Assembly: GCA_026182355.1 (NCBI GenBank)
Contig: JAPFBL010000084.1
Coordinates: forward strand, 11,082,001-11,146,000
From: Hermatobates lingyangjiaoensis
Lineage: Eukaryota; Arthropoda; Insecta; Hemiptera; Hermatobatidae
Reading direction: 5' to 3'
DNA: 64,000 nucleotides
Positions 9,421 to 21,479 of this stretch are shown piece after piece. The notes below the pieces were generated by a model. The model did not search any database. It was not told where the DNA came from and saw nothing but the letters and a program-made list of their open reading frames with translations. A program made the translations under genes and the position numbers. Each line of letters opens with the position of its first letter. The first letter of the stretch is position 1.

Positions 9421-10074
9421 AAATAATGAATGAACTACAATTTTCACCCCAAAAACAGCACTAAAAGGTGAAAGCCCTATAAGCGTCGACGTTAAAAAAC
9501 AAACAAACAATATTTATGGCTTAATAGATAGTTATTGCAAATAAATTATCAATAATTAGATTAATTCAACTATATGGTTAAATGTTTACTTTACTTATAC
9601 TTTAAGAGTATAAATAAAATTGTTTTACACTTATAATTTGAAAAAAAATCGTAAGTTCAAAGAAATGTAAGCATTTAACAAATATAACTATAGAGATTAA
9701 CAACTATTTTCAGATTTAAAAGAAAAACAAATACGCAACGAAATAACATTAATGGTGGGTCAAAAAACTGCAGAAATCGACTAAATATTTAACTATTTTT
9801 TTTCATAGATAGTAACCAAGATGACATTTTCGTGTATTATACATAAAATTCTTTGAATATTAATTAAATATTAATATGTAGTATTAGAAGTTGTAAAGAT
9901 ATCTGAACAAAGAAACATGAGCACATAAATCAGTAAACTGCTTGGTTGAATTGCCCATTTGACGTTTGTTTGTGTCAGCTTGTGTTGGTGGGAATTGAAT
10001 TTGTTTTGTGCAATCATAGTAACGCAGTAGAAGTAATTTGATTACACCTAAAAGCAGCAGTGGTGGACATTGTT
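9421..10074. other. AT-rich DNA, nothing recognised
   Basis: No coding or repeat signal recognised. Confidence 0.5.
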
Positions 10075-10275
10075 TGGTTAAGAAGGAGTCGGAGTCGTGT
10101 AGAGCAGAGGTCTGCGATGTTAGGGGACAGTTGGTTCTGACTCAGGCTAATTAAATAATGCGGCGTCAGGCGATGCACCACCGCGTCAATCGGCCCCCAA
10201 ACAGCAGTGCACGGAGTCAGTGGGGTCTCGCCCCCTGCTGCGCGACAAGTGCCTCGTGCCTGCCAGCCCTCATAA
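10075..10275. other. GC-rich island of unknown origin
   Basis: GC-rich block with multiple CpG sites (such as GCGGCGTCAGGCGATG) inside very AT-rich DNA. No frame gave a recognisable protein. A GC-rich patch at 54100-54300 has similar composition but no clear alignment. Confidence 0.35.
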
Positions 10276-11091
10276 ATAAATTATCTAACCACTAATACAC
10301 TTTGATTCAAACAAACTTTTCAACTATTTAATGTCAGTCCTAACACCTAAGTAATTCTTGCAACACCATTCAGTCATAACAATAAACCAATTCATTTATA
10401 AGTTTTATCGCCAATGAATCCTCAAGAAGATTGTTTAAAATAGATAAATGAAAGCCTCTAAATGATTACCATTGTAAATTATTTCGGAACATTGTATGTT
10501 TGTTTAGCATTTAAGTCTCAACAGTCAATTTAAGCTTCCCGAGGTTACCTGAATAACTTTCATTCTTGGAATAATCCTGAATAAAATGACCAAATTACAC
10601 AAAAATTTAAGTGTCCTTACTTGTAAAAAAGTGTGTTTTACAAATAAGTCATTACAAATATCACGTAATCATCAAAAATAAAATGCATGGTTCTTTGTAA
10701 TCATTTAACTAATACTTTTATTAGAGAATTTCAGCATTTACCACATATACATTACAATATAATACATTAGAATAAATCACGATTCAAAACATATTACCTA
10801 TATATACATGTAAGAAGAAGTCATTGTACAATTATGTACTTAAGATACCTAGGAAGATGCCATGTTAAGATAACAAACACCAGTTATATAAAAAAACTTT
10901 AGAATATTATTACAGCTAAAAATGTTAATGATGCATTTTTTGGAAACTATTAATAGACATTATTATATTAATTTATAACATTAATTATTACATTATGAAT
11001 TTAAGGTAATAGAAAATGATATGTAATTTGTAAATTTAATATATTAACGATGTATTATTGAGTATTACAGTTTACTATGTAGGACTTCATA
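10276..11091. other. AT-rich DNA, nothing recognised
   Basis: No coding or repeat signal recognised. Confidence 0.5.
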
Positions 11092-11104
11092 TTATAGGAC
11101 TCCA

Positions 11105-11974
11105 ACGACCAACGACCAACGAGAGTTTCCGTGCAATGCTGCACGTTGGAGTCAGGCAGTTCCAAGCCAGAGGCTTTCACCTGCTTGTCTATTAGTACTG
11201 CTTTAACTGTGCAGGTCTGTCAGGTAAGTCGGTATGTTAGTTTCTGTTCTGTCTAGGGTGAGTATGTTTCGTGGTCGGATGGTCTTTACAGTCCTAGATT
11301 CTGTTGTGAGTTTGGTGATCCAATTATTCAGAGGAGGATGGGTTCAAGGAAGTTGAGGTAAGAGTGCTCTTACTAGCAGGTTTGGGTGTACGGGAAGTTT
11401 TCTTTCTTCATTGATAGTCAGACGCCTAATATAATCTTGTATTGGTTCCATCCTTAGATCACGCTGGATATCAACATTTCTCGCATAGAAAGGAGCATTG
11501 GCTATAAGGCGAGCACACTTGTTCTGGACAATCTGGAGTCGTTTTTTATTCGTTATCGCAGAGTTGTACCAGACGGAACACCCATAGGTCATGTTAGTTC
11601 TTATAACCGCCTTATAGACGACCTCCTTTACCGCATGAGGAGTATCCCTTGATTTAAGGATGGGATACAGATGACACAACAACGCTGTGCCCAGCTTGTG
11701 TTTGGCTGTTAGATGAGATTTGAAGGTTAGTCCGCTAACAAACACTCCAGAATAGTCCGCAAACAAAACTCCAGTCCGCTGTCCAGAATAACTCCCAGAT
11801 AGCGGACTTCCCTTGTAAATGGAATGCTGATTCCATCAATGAAGACAGGGGCAGGATGACGGGTCGAACCTTTACTGAATCGGATATATCGGCTTTTACC
11901 CGGGTTGATCCGCAGTCGCCAGTCAGAATACCACTCAGTCAACCTATCTATGTAACTTTGCAGCTTCACGATTT
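11105..11974 (-). mobile_element. 5'-truncated Jockey-type non-LTR retrotransposon with 13-bp target-site duplication
   Basis: The insert is flanked by identical direct repeats TTATAGGACTCCA at 11092-11104 and 11975-11987. Its 3' end (low coordinates, minus strand) consists of three near-identical 7-bp units, CGTTGGT, CGTTGGT, CGTTGGA, instead of poly(A). The 5' side is cut inside the reverse transcriptase, as expected when target-primed reverse transcription stops early. Confidence 0.8.
11203..11974 (-). pseudogene. Jockey-type reverse transcriptase, C-terminal part
   Basis: The minus strand encodes the end of a LINE RT and the following conserved region. Reading from 11974: KLQSYIDRLTEWYSDWRL, then INPGKSRYIRFSKG, then VRYLGVILDSGL, then SHLTAKHKLGTALLCHLYP, MTYGCSVWYNSAI and KKRLQIVQNKCARLI. 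These follow the order known from Jockey-clade proteins after the YADD box, which is missing with everything upstream. A short duplication of an ATTCTGGA...GCGGACT segment (11729-11790) shifts the frame in the middle. An in-frame TGA at about 11344 is followed by a continuing open stretch to a stop at 11203-11205. The copy cannot be functional. Confidence 0.8.
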
Positions 11975-11987
11975 TTATAGGACTCCA

Positions 11988-12486
11988 TACTCCATAGTAC
12001 TTATAGAGTGAATAGAACTCGCAGGAGCAGTTCAACTACGATCCTCCCAATCTTGCAGTCAAAAATAATACGGTCTGGTGTTTTGAATGCTTGTCCAAAT
12101 TGCTGAATAAATCAAATTTAGTTGCCATAGATACTTCTTAAAGAGTTCAGTTTAATTTCAATTTAATTTAATAGTATTCAATTATGTATGTACTCCTTAA
12201 ATAAAACAACATACTTCCGGCTTGCTGTTCTGTCTCACAGCTAAAGGCACTTAGAACGAACTTACAGCTCTTTCTGTTCTTGAGATATTCTGCTCTCACT
12301 TACACACACTGACATAAAGAAGGAGGAATTTGCAAAACTTTCTTTTATTGAAGTGAACAAACCAAAAAAGTTGTAATTTTGATACAAGTCCCAATACTTG
12401 TATACTTCCATATTTCTTATACAGGGATATTCAAAGCAGAAATTTGGAGTAAGCAAGATTCTGGTATAAAAAAAAAATCTAATTTA
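11988..12486. other. Nothing recognised
   Basis: AT-rich, with a short coding-like patch on the minus strand (12262-12456) that has no recognisable domain. Confidence 0.4.
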
Positions 12487-13800
12487 TCTTTTTGTTGCTT
12501 TATGATTTTTACCTGGGATATGTGCTTATCATCTTTCATTACATCAACAGTAAAAGATTATAAAAGATAAATTGCACTTTTCTGTTACTTTAATTTTTTT
12601 TTTTTTTGAGTAGTGCAATATTTGGAAGTCGATAGTTGACAGCATTTAGAGCTTAGCTAATCGTTATTTATCATTACTCTTCATGAGAAAGTCATGTCAA
12701 ATTGTACATTTTTACTTCTGTGATAACAAATAAACTCTTTAGAAAATATGTTCAAGATTTTAAAATTGTTAAATTACAAATTTTTGATTATTGCTCTTAT
12801 ATTTATTAATATTTATATCACATTATTTATTTTATTATTATAAACTATTTACAATAATGTTTATACATATATATTATGTGATTATTACACATAATCAATC
12901 TGTAACTTTTTACTACACTCTGTAGTCAAATGTCATCTTATCATAATCATATTTTACCTATTAAGACAACATCACTTTTGAACTCTTCATATTCTTCCAT
13001 TTGATCTAAAGACCCATGTCATTAAGAAGGTTATTCTAAAAATTCATGAAACATATCTTATTTTTAAATATGAAATCAGAAATTTGTTTATATAAAGCAG
13101 TATTCCTCCATGCAATTCATTTTTCAACTAAGAAACCATTTCATTGATATTTTGTAATACAAGTTTTTATTTGGTTTGAAATAATGATAATTATGTTTGT
13201 TTGTTTTGTTTTTGAAGAACTGGCGTGAATTCTCCAAATTCATTCGTATTTCCTGCTATAAATTGGAAAGGAATTCATTTAAATACAAAGAAACAGACGG
13301 AAGGTTGCATGAGAATGGTGCTTCAATCTTGTTTTTTTTTTTAATTTGGTACACGAACATAGGTGTTGTTGCAAGGCTAGTACAAAGGAAGCCATATGTC
13401 ACTGGGCCGGTGAGGCGTGAGAACTCTCATCTCTCCCACATGTCATCCCTCAACGCTCTCTTCAACTATCTACAATAACAATTTTCCCCCTATCTAATTT
13501 CAGTTTTCAAATATCCCCCCCCCCCCCCACGCAAAATGACTTTTAAAGATTTAACTTTATTAAATTATTAATAAAATTTTCAGTTAAAAAAATGAATTTC
13601 TTTGTCATATTCTGTGTCATTGAAACTTTTGTCATTGGAAAGAATTTCATATCAAATTCTAGCATTATTCTGATATCTACTAAAAAAAAAAAATTAAAGT
13701 AACTGAAAAGTGTATTTTATCTCTTATAATAATTTTACTCTTGATGAACTTTTAATGAGAGATGATAAGCATATATACAAGGTAAAAATCATAAAGCAAA
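12487..13800. repeat. Foldback structure with ~120-bp imperfect inverted arms
   Basis: The arms 12487-12612 and 13676-13800 are inverted relatives: both contain TTGCTTTATGATTTTTACC, GCTTATCATCT.TCATTA, CACTTTTC.GTTACTTTAA and a T run in the same order. The ~1.06-kb interior is AT-rich with a GC-richer patch at 13360-13480 and a poly-C run at 13515-13529. No transposase was found. It may be a non-autonomous foldback DNA transposon or an old inverted duplication. Target duplications could not be identified. Confidence 0.55.
13515..13529. repeat. Poly-C run
   Basis: An uninterrupted C tract of about 13-15 bases inside the foldback interior. Confidence 0.9.
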
Positions 13801-14158
13801 AAAATCATAAAATTCCACAATCATTTTATAACGATCTTGCAAAACAAATTTTTTAGTCATAGCTCAAAATTTCTTGTTTTATCCTGTAGCCCGTGGCGGG
13901 CCAGGCATAAATAATGTTGCCTGTAAGAAATAAGCACTTGTACTTGTATTACTTCTAAGTATTAGCACATGTTCTAATGCTTCTAAGTTTACGAATTACG
14001 TTTAACATTTTTTAACCTTGTTTTCTCCATTTTCTATAAATGTAATAAAAGACATAACATTCTTTTAAATAAAACATATATTGATTACTTGTAAACTCTG
14101 TTATAGTGTGCTATTTACTCATATAGGAGAATTTCAAAAATTATGTCTCCACACAAAA
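13801..14158. other. Nothing recognised
   Basis: AT-rich. A short GC-richer phrase (GTAGCCCGTGGCGGGCC, near 13886) resembles the phrase at 17525 and may be repeat debris. Confidence 0.35.
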
Positions 14159-14230
14159 AAAGAGTTTAATATCAAATCTACTAACACTTCGTGTTCGAAA
14201 AGCGTTGTTAGTTTTGATATTAAACTCTTT
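14159..14230. repeat. 72-nt hairpin with 18-bp perfect stem
   Basis: AAAGAGTTTAATATCAAA (14159-14176) is perfectly complementary to 14213-14230. An inner 7-bp stem (ACTAACA/TGTTAGT) and a small apical stem continue the fold after a 3-base bulge. It resembles a small-RNA precursor in size, but may equally be the folded end of a small transposon. It directly abuts a repeat copy. Confidence 0.7.
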
Positions 14231-15047
14231 AAATTCGATCTTGAGATTTTGACAGAATTACATGTTTTCAGATCCCAAAGTTGTTTTATGAAGTTTTTGT
14301 GGTGATGGCTGTGAGTTTGTGTGTGTGAATGGTTTATTAAAAAAAAAAATTTTTTTTTGTCTCAATCAAATGTAAAAATGATGACTTATGTGGCAATCTG
14401 AACGCTTGTGAGGACTATCCAAGCCATGCTGTTTGACGAATCAAAATGCAATTATACCTAAAAATAGGGTATTTTTTTCAAAATTCCATTAACCCAAAGG
14501 GAGTTGTTGTACATTTTCTGTTTTCAGAAATTTTTTTTGGCGCTAAACAGCTTAATAAAGAACAATGAAATTTTGTAACGAAATACAACAAAAAATAAGT
14601 AATTTATAAAAAAAAATTCGTGAAATGTCAATTATCTCAAACAGCAATAAAGCCATAAAAACTGAATTTTCATCCTAATGATCACCTGTTATATTTGTCG
14701 ATTTGTTGACATATATTTTCATTGTTTACATTGACTTTGAAATTTTTTAACCGAATCAACTGACATCAAATTGATGTTTATAGGTTCTATGAAATGATTT
14801 AATGACATAATATGGGATATAAGTAGAATATAATTAATTTTACATGTAAAAAATCAACTCCAGTCAAATATTTAATTTCTATACTTTCCATGGTATGAAA
14901 GATTTCTCTAACCAAATGATCTAACAATCTATACGTTGCATTCTTGAACAAGACATAATATCAGACGTAAATTTTCTTGTGACATTAAATTTTATATTAT
15001 ATTTACTTATAGTAAAGTTGAGTGTAGGCCACTCTAGACTTTTTTAT
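14231..15047 (+). repeat. Copy of the ACTTTACTATAAGTAAAG dispersed repeat, decayed and shortened
   Basis: Begins with 'aaattcgatcttgagatt' and 'acagaattacatgtttt', passes a TGTGTGTG tract, 'gacgaatcaaaatg', 'cgctaaacagctta' and a 'gatcacctgttatatttgtcg' block, and ends with 'ttacttatagtaaagttg' and 'gtgtaggccactctag' (15005-15040). It is the same order as in the 1.6-kb copies at 23720 and 41706, with large deletions. Confidence 0.7.
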
Positions 15048-15558
15048 AATCCTTTGTTGGAGTTAATAATTATTACATGGTTTATCTTAGAAGTTTGTAC
15101 ATTATATTGTTTTTTAATGTTAAATAATTTCAAAAATAATAGTTCTTTACTGGATTCTTTGTTTGTAAAATCTTGATCAAGAGCTTTAAGTTGAATATTT
15201 TTTTGTTCGCTCTGCTTTAACGTTCAACAATTCAAATTGATTTCATAACGTTTTCATCTGAAAAAGAAAGTTAGTGTTAACTTTTCATAAGATTATTATG
15301 AGATAATGTTGTTTTTCAGAACAGGTCGGTTATACTGATACAACATGCTTGTTAGGTGAGGCATTTGTCGAGAACAATTGCGTCATAATTTCCTATCTCT
15401 TACTGTAATGAAATGTAGGCAATAATAATAGTATGTTAAGAGTCAAATCGATTCAAACAGTTTATTTTATAAGTTTATGACTTTGGAAGAAAGTATATGT
15501 AATATATATTATATCTCAGTTGCCAATATTTATATGATTTAGAATAATTTAATAATTT
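15048..15558. other. Nothing recognised
   Basis: AT-rich with no signal recognised. Confidence 0.45.
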
Positions 15559-15700
15559 CCCTGTGGCCTGCTGGTTAACCACTGGTATAGACGGTTAGGA
15601 GTTCAATTCCATGATGACTCTAGAAAATTGATTATTTTCTAGCAAGAGATGGAAATCTTGTGCGAACCATCTCTGTAGGGAAGGTGAATATTCAATGTGT
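15559..15700 (+). repeat. tRNA-derived SINE relic
   Basis: TGGCCTGCTGGTTAACCAC resembles an A-box region and GGAGTTCAATTCC a B box. The body keeps 'tgtacgatgtcaggtatcc' and 'gttaaggatta', shared with the copy at 40050. Confidence 0.55.
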
Positions 15701-16420
15701 ACGATGTCAGGTATCCGTTAAGGATTATTGCCATGCTTTAATAATCTTTGAGTCTGCAATCTTTAGGCTTCTATATGCACGATCAAATGGGTTATATGAT
15801 AGTTGTAAGGCAGCAAGAAGATCAATTAGCAGTCAATTTGCTTGATAAATGACCTCATCACATGTCTACCACTACTAGTAGATTAGTTTAAGCAAGTTTT
15901 TCCAGAAAGAAACACGTAAGAGATGGCAGGTCTAAGTCTGCAGAGCTGGAAACTCAATTAACAAACAACTGTGTTTCAAAGCTTTTGTATTTCTGAAAAC
16001 TCCACTCTACTCGACTTGAGCTTTCAACCTAGGACGTATGAAATGTCTAGTTGATGTCGTAATACATAGAAATGTTACGTAGGAAGACAAACTCAGAAAG
16101 TTATTTTTAACTTAATTTAGTTCTCTTTATAGAAATTTAATGCAACATACACTGAGGGAATGCTTAATATGAAATTAGGAGTTTGTACAATTACTAGAAG
16201 AGTGCGGTAAATTAGCACCGGTTATGATTTAAAGAACGGTATACAAATTTTTACGATTTCCGACATTTAAATGTTATCAAAAAAACGAAAGGTCTTTCCA
16301 TACTAAGAACAAAATGTCAGTTAAATATCGTTATTTGTTAAACTGTGCGGCTTTTAGTGCAGATAAGCTAGTTTTAATAAACGACCCTTTTGTTAATGTA
16401 ATTTGAATAAAACCATCAGC
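15701..16420. other. Nothing recognised
   Basis: No coding or repeat signal recognised. Confidence 0.4.
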
Positions 16421-17042
16421 TCATCCAGAGAGTATAGTTACTTCTATGACCTGTAGGAAGAGCTTCTTTGTCATTAATCTTGTCTCATTACATAGCTTTG
16501 GTGGATCCAGGTTTCGAAGCAGCATGATGGAAGCTCCTACTTTTAGTGCTAAGGTAGGCACCCCTGGTGGCTCGAGAGAGTTTAGAAACTCTACAGGGTA
16601 ATGTACAACATTGTTTTGACTTTGAACTGCATATATAGATTTGTAAATACATAGCTGCTGTGTCAGGCAGTAGCTGAAAGTTGATGTTTCCGACAGTAAC
16701 ATTTTTTGATGCTAAGATAGGTTTTTACAAATCTATTTTTGTTTATGAAAGTTCTGAGCAGTGTATGAGAATATTTTATTCTTTAATTCCTCAGCTGATG
16801 CTATAACTGTCGAGAGTGGGCACATTTTAACTGTCTTCATTAGAAACCCTTCCATCACCCAGTTGAAGAAGTCTTTTACCAAATATATTAGCAGTTTCAT
16901 CAACTTGGGTCTCATATTAGTAGAAAGGCTTAACTTTTTCACAGGTAAGATGACTTCAGGCTAGCTTTTATCGAATCAGCACGAGTTCCTCTTGGGATAA
17001 CAGGTATATTTTGACGAAAGTCACCTAACATAACCAGACTGC
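16421..17042 (-). pseudogene. Helitron/Pif1-type helicase fragment
   Basis: The minus strand encodes a central to C-terminal piece of a Pif1-family helicase of the kind fused to Helitron replicases. In order from 17042: LGDFRQNIPVIPRGTRADS (helicase motif III region), STNMR, a degenerate linker with TAEELKNKIF-like residues, then [38 protein letters not shown] and a final VIEVTILSG. Pif1-type enzymes are 5'-3' DNA helicases that unwind the strand during rolling-circle transposition. The piece lies in at least two frames with stops between them, and the Walker motifs and C-terminal KSQGQTL box are absent. No Rep/HUH domain is nearby. Confidence 0.75.
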
Positions 17043-17874
17043 TTACTAGCTATCCAATTATGAATTTGATACAGCTAATCTAGTAGGTAGCAATTAAGAC
17101 GTACAGATACTGTACAAGTAGACATTCCCTTTTAAATAATAGTGTGGATTTAATTTTGATTCATCAAACGGCAAGGCTTAGTATCCTCCCCAGAAACTTT
17201 TAGAATAAATCAGCAATTCACATTTTTAGATTTTAGTGCTTAAAATCTCTTTACGAATAAGAACTTAATACCTTAACATTTTAAGAATCTGAGAGTTTTT
17301 TTCAGTTATTGTTTCTGTCAGTTCAATGATAATGTCCAAATTTCAATACTAACAGTTAGTACCTACTTCAAGAGGAAACAGAGTTTTTTCCAAAATCACA
17401 TTTTTCCCTACAAAGAAAAAGAAGTTTCTCATCATGCAATATTTTTGAAAACTGTAGGGCACTTCTACACTATAGAGTACCCTTTATAGTAAAATATGAA
17501 CATGATCCATCAAACGGAGTTGCCTGTAGCGGGCCTACAATCCCTTGTATACATATCCACAAGGGATAAATATGTATACAATATTTATTGTATAAATATT
17601 TATAAATATTTATCGGAAAAACTTCAAAAAAGGAAGTTAGAGAGTTTTATATTAATGTGACTTTTCCTTTGCACTATTGTATGTTGGGAAAGTCACTTTT
17701 TTTTGCACTATGTGATGTTAAACCATATTTTCTTTTCCTAAACTCCTAATTCTAAAAATAATAATTTAGGAATTATTATGATTTCCCATTGACCAATTTC
17801 AAAAAAAAACTGAACAGCACTTACACAAAAAATATACAAGAAACTCTCACACAAATCATGAAATCTATCATTCT
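17043..17874. other. Mostly unassigned; traces of the dispersed repeat at 17460-17830
   Basis: At 17680 'gttgggaaagtcactttttt' and 'ctaaactcctaattcta' match the interior of the dispersed repeat (compare 23990-24060), and 17505-17530 contains GATCCATCAAACGGAGTTGC. The rest is not identifiable. Confidence 0.35.
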
Positions 17875-18640
17875 TACTGACAGTTTAGACGAACCGGATT
17901 ATACTACCACAAAACAAGCAATCTCTCAAGGTATACAACCCCAGATGATAAACTATTTACAATAGAAGATATTAACTTTTACTGTAAGTACTTAACTTGT
18001 TATGTTAAGTACATAACATACCTTCTCCAATAACAAAGTACCAGGTTTGGACGTATTTACGAAAATCACCATACAGCAAGTGTTGTACCCGTGGTGCATC
18101 CATCTTTAATTAAAGCTGTTTTTCCCACAATATGGAAGAAGTGCAATATATTATTACTAGTGAAACCAGGTAAAAAAAATAGAGAAGATCTAAATAAGTA
18201 CAGACCTTTAGTTTATTATCTGTATGGGGCAAACTGCTAGAAAAATTACTAATGAATAGAATCCAACATAACCTTAAAAAAAATAAACTACTTTCACCGT
18301 TACAATTTGGCTTTACACCACAGGAGTAGCTGTTGACGCTTTATTTATGGTAAGAGACACAGTTGAAGAGCAGCTGACTGTTGGAAACGAAACATTAATG
18401 ATATCGCTGGACATTCAAGGAGCATTATGCAGCATGGTGGCCAGCAGTTTTGCACCAACTTAGGTAGTACCATTGTCCCGTAATCCTTTTGAGTTGTCAA
18501 GAATCTACTTTGATGGAAGGAAGGTAGTCTTGATTAGCATAACATATAAAATAGAAAAATAGCTAGAAAGAGGATGCTCTCAGGGTTCATGTTGTTGACC
18601 AAGGTTTTGGACGCTCTTATATGACATTATGACTTATATA
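17875..18640 (+). pseudogene. R1/Jockey-type LINE reverse transcriptase relic
   Basis: Plus-strand RT fragments appear in shifting frames: KVPGLDVFTKITIQQVL, then NREDLNKYRPL, LQFGFTPQE, MISLDIQGA (motif A; the first catalytic Asp is kept), RIYFDGRKVVLI and ERGCSQGSC (the region before the active site). The order matches non-LTR reverse transcriptases of the R1/Jockey group and closely parallels the relic at 38302. The YADD box is not found. Several frameshifts and stops rule out function. Confidence 0.65.
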
Positions 18641-18689
18641 TGATACACTGTTAAAAGTAAACGAGCGTACAGGTAATAATTCCTCTTGC

Positions 18690-19450
18690 AAGGTTGGAAG
18701 AGCGAATAACCGAAATAGAATACGCATTCTCACAATCAAACTTAGACATCCTAAGAATGACAGAAATAAGAAGAGGATGGGAAGCTATGGTTCAAAGAAA
18801 ATTGGAATTCTGCTTCAACACAATGGAATAATAAACGGACGAAGAGGAGTAGGATTTATGGTCAACCCTTGGCTTACTAACAAGGTCTTGGAAATAAGAG
18901 GAATGAATAACAGAATAGCCATAATTCAAGTAAAACTGTTTAATAACAGGACAATAACAATAGTTAAAGTATATCCACCTACTAATGAATCTAGTGATGA
19001 AGAAGTGGAACGATTTTATGAAACATTCCAGAAAACTATTGGAGATATCAAGATAAAGTTTTACACCCAATTAATTATCATGAGACAATCCAATAGCCAG
19101 ATCGGTTGGGCAATAAAGGAAGAAAAAGAAATATTAGAACCGTATGGTTGTGGATCAAGAGATGTGAGAGGAGAGAGGCTGGTCAGCTTGTGTCAAATCA
19201 ATGAATTTAAAATAGTAAACACCTTCTTTAAGAAACGATCCTGCAGGAGATGGACCTATCTGGCACCAAACGGCTTGCACACAAGTCAAATTTCGAACTA
19301 CCGAGAACTTAAAGTTAATAACAAACTGAGTTATCACAGATAAATTTATCTGGCATTGAGAAAGACATTTAAACCTTGCTAAATATAGTCTAGTAAATAA
19401 AGATTATAACGAAATAAAAGAAGAAGTGAGAAAAATCAAAACCAATTTTG
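18690..19450 (+). pseudogene. RTE-type apurinic-like endonuclease relic
   Basis: The plus strand encodes an endonuclease/exonuclease/phosphatase-fold domain as found at the N-terminus of RTE LINEs, where it nicks target DNA to prime reverse transcription. From 18690: RLEERITEIEYAFSQSNLDI, TEIRRGWEA, RRGVGFMVNPWL, NRIAIIQVKL, VYPPTNESSDEEVERFYE, a spoiled MGDFNA position (IMRQSNSQIGW), RGERLVSLCQ, VNTFFKKR and TYLAPNG. A long open frame covers 18777-19343. After the stop, LRKTF and YNEIKEEVRKI continue the linker in another frame. The active-site GDFN sequence is destroyed, so the enzyme would be inactive. Confidence 0.75.
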
Positions 19451-21479
19451 AAAAGGTAGTTAAAAGAAATAAAAGTGATATTGATTTTCAAACATGTATA
19501 ATATTAGAAGAAACTATTTTAATAAACTCAGTAACATTTACTAAAAATCTTCCTAGAATGGGGAAATTGTCATCATGGTTAGCACGTTTTCATGTAGTAA
19601 TACGACTATCAAATATTTTTCTTCAAGTTACTTTTAAAGCTAACATGCATTATTTTCATTTACGATCTATACATTGACAGAGATTGATAAAAGTATTACA
19701 TTCGAAATCATGATTTGGATATCAACTTTTCAACGGAAAAAAAGTTTAAGTCCTCTGAGTTCAATAAAATAGTTTTCTCTAATTGGTTTGCAGTCTATGT
19801 GTGTCTGTGTGTGAAGGATATCATGAAATCCAAAAGAGCTAAAATGGCCAGATTTTATATTCCAGATTCTCTTAGTCCTGAGACGTAATAGCAGCTAATA
19901 TATGTTTTTAAGTGTTCTTTATGCAAAAAAATCTTGATGTTTTTTTCTTTGTTGGAAATCAATCCACACACTTTTAATTAAAATCCCTTTGGTTCTGGTT
20001 TGTTGGTTCTTTACTAATATATATAGGTATGCGATCCATGCAGTAATTGTTCTTACCGATCAAAAACCAAAGGTTCAAAGGTTCAAAAACCTGTTCTGGG
20101 ATAGAGATAAGTTCTTTAAAAACCTTTAAAGAACTCTGAATACTTTGATTCTGATATTAACTAAAAGGTGGTAAATTATAGTTAATAAATATTCAATGTG
20201 ATTTGCATTGATTAAATTGCCAGAAAGAAATCATAGAAAAAACATTTATTCAGCAAATAATATGGGTGGAATTTGCAACTTACTAGAGTTTCCAGCGATA
20301 GAGTACGCAGGCTGGATATAGTACTACTTATAGTTCAAATACTGTTTTGAATGATAAACTTTTAAGTCATTTTAGTGAAATTGTAAATTTTAATTTCATT
20401 TGGATGTATCTATTATATGACTGTTTCACATTCACCTGAAAGTGATGTAGGCATTCTTAACGAACAGTTTCCTATTAACTCTTGTTACTTGGCGATCTGA
20501 TAATGTTTTATTTTTTCAAATTTATTTCTTTTGGTGAGGTTTAGAACTGCAAATTAATTAATAGTAATTCTTCATGATAATTCTTTCTAAATTAATCCCT
20601 AAATAAATTACAACCATATATTTCTAAATAACCTTTATTTATTGCATTAATTTTGATCCATCTGAAATTTAGCTATACAACAGAGAAATTACAAAAGTAG
20701 GCTTTCCTGTTTTTTAAACTAAGAAATTCGTTAAATTAATTATTGTTATTTTTTGTTGAGTTGTGAGAATTTGAAAAGTACTCTTTTTCTAAATTGTATA
20801 TTGTACCTGAATTTAGAAATATGTAATCTATATATAAATATTTTCTGTAAAAAGTAAATAATTTATTTAATATCTTTCTGAATTGAATGACAGATTATTG
20901 AAATGAGTTGGAAAAACTCAGTCAAGCCGATTTAGACACAGGTATGCCGATTTGTTTTAAATACAATACAAATGGTTATTATTGTTCTTATTACTATTTT
21001 TAATTTGAAAAAGTATGCCATAAATTGCACAACTCCTTCAGTGAGCCTGCTCCATTCCTAGAACCCCCATAAGACATGTTTTTTTGTCGTACGAAACTCA
21101 TTTAGGGCTCTTCAGTTTGGAAATCATTTAAAGAAGATATTTGAAGCTAATCAAAATAAATCTTATAATAATGTAATCAAATGTACACCAATAAATTCTT
21201 CATTTTATTATGTGCTCAAAAATTTTATTTAAATCCATACATTAAATTATATTATATGAAATACAATACAAGAAGATAATTGAAATAGTTAATAACTCGG
21301 CACTTTATTTAATTAATAGTTGATATGTACTTCCCTGTTCTGACGAATTTCTAATAACGTATTTAAAAAGCAATAGATTTTATGCAAAAATCCCTTTTTG
21401 CAGGAGTCATATTCATGGCTTGACTCAGTGTAAACGAGGGCAACAGCCTCTTATAAGAGGGTTGACAGTTAGCAGATAG
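19451..21479. other. 2 kb of AT-rich DNA, nothing recognised
   Basis: No recognisable gene, repeat or element ends. A short frame at 19426-19677 has no coding character beyond the RTE linker at its start. Confidence 0.45.
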
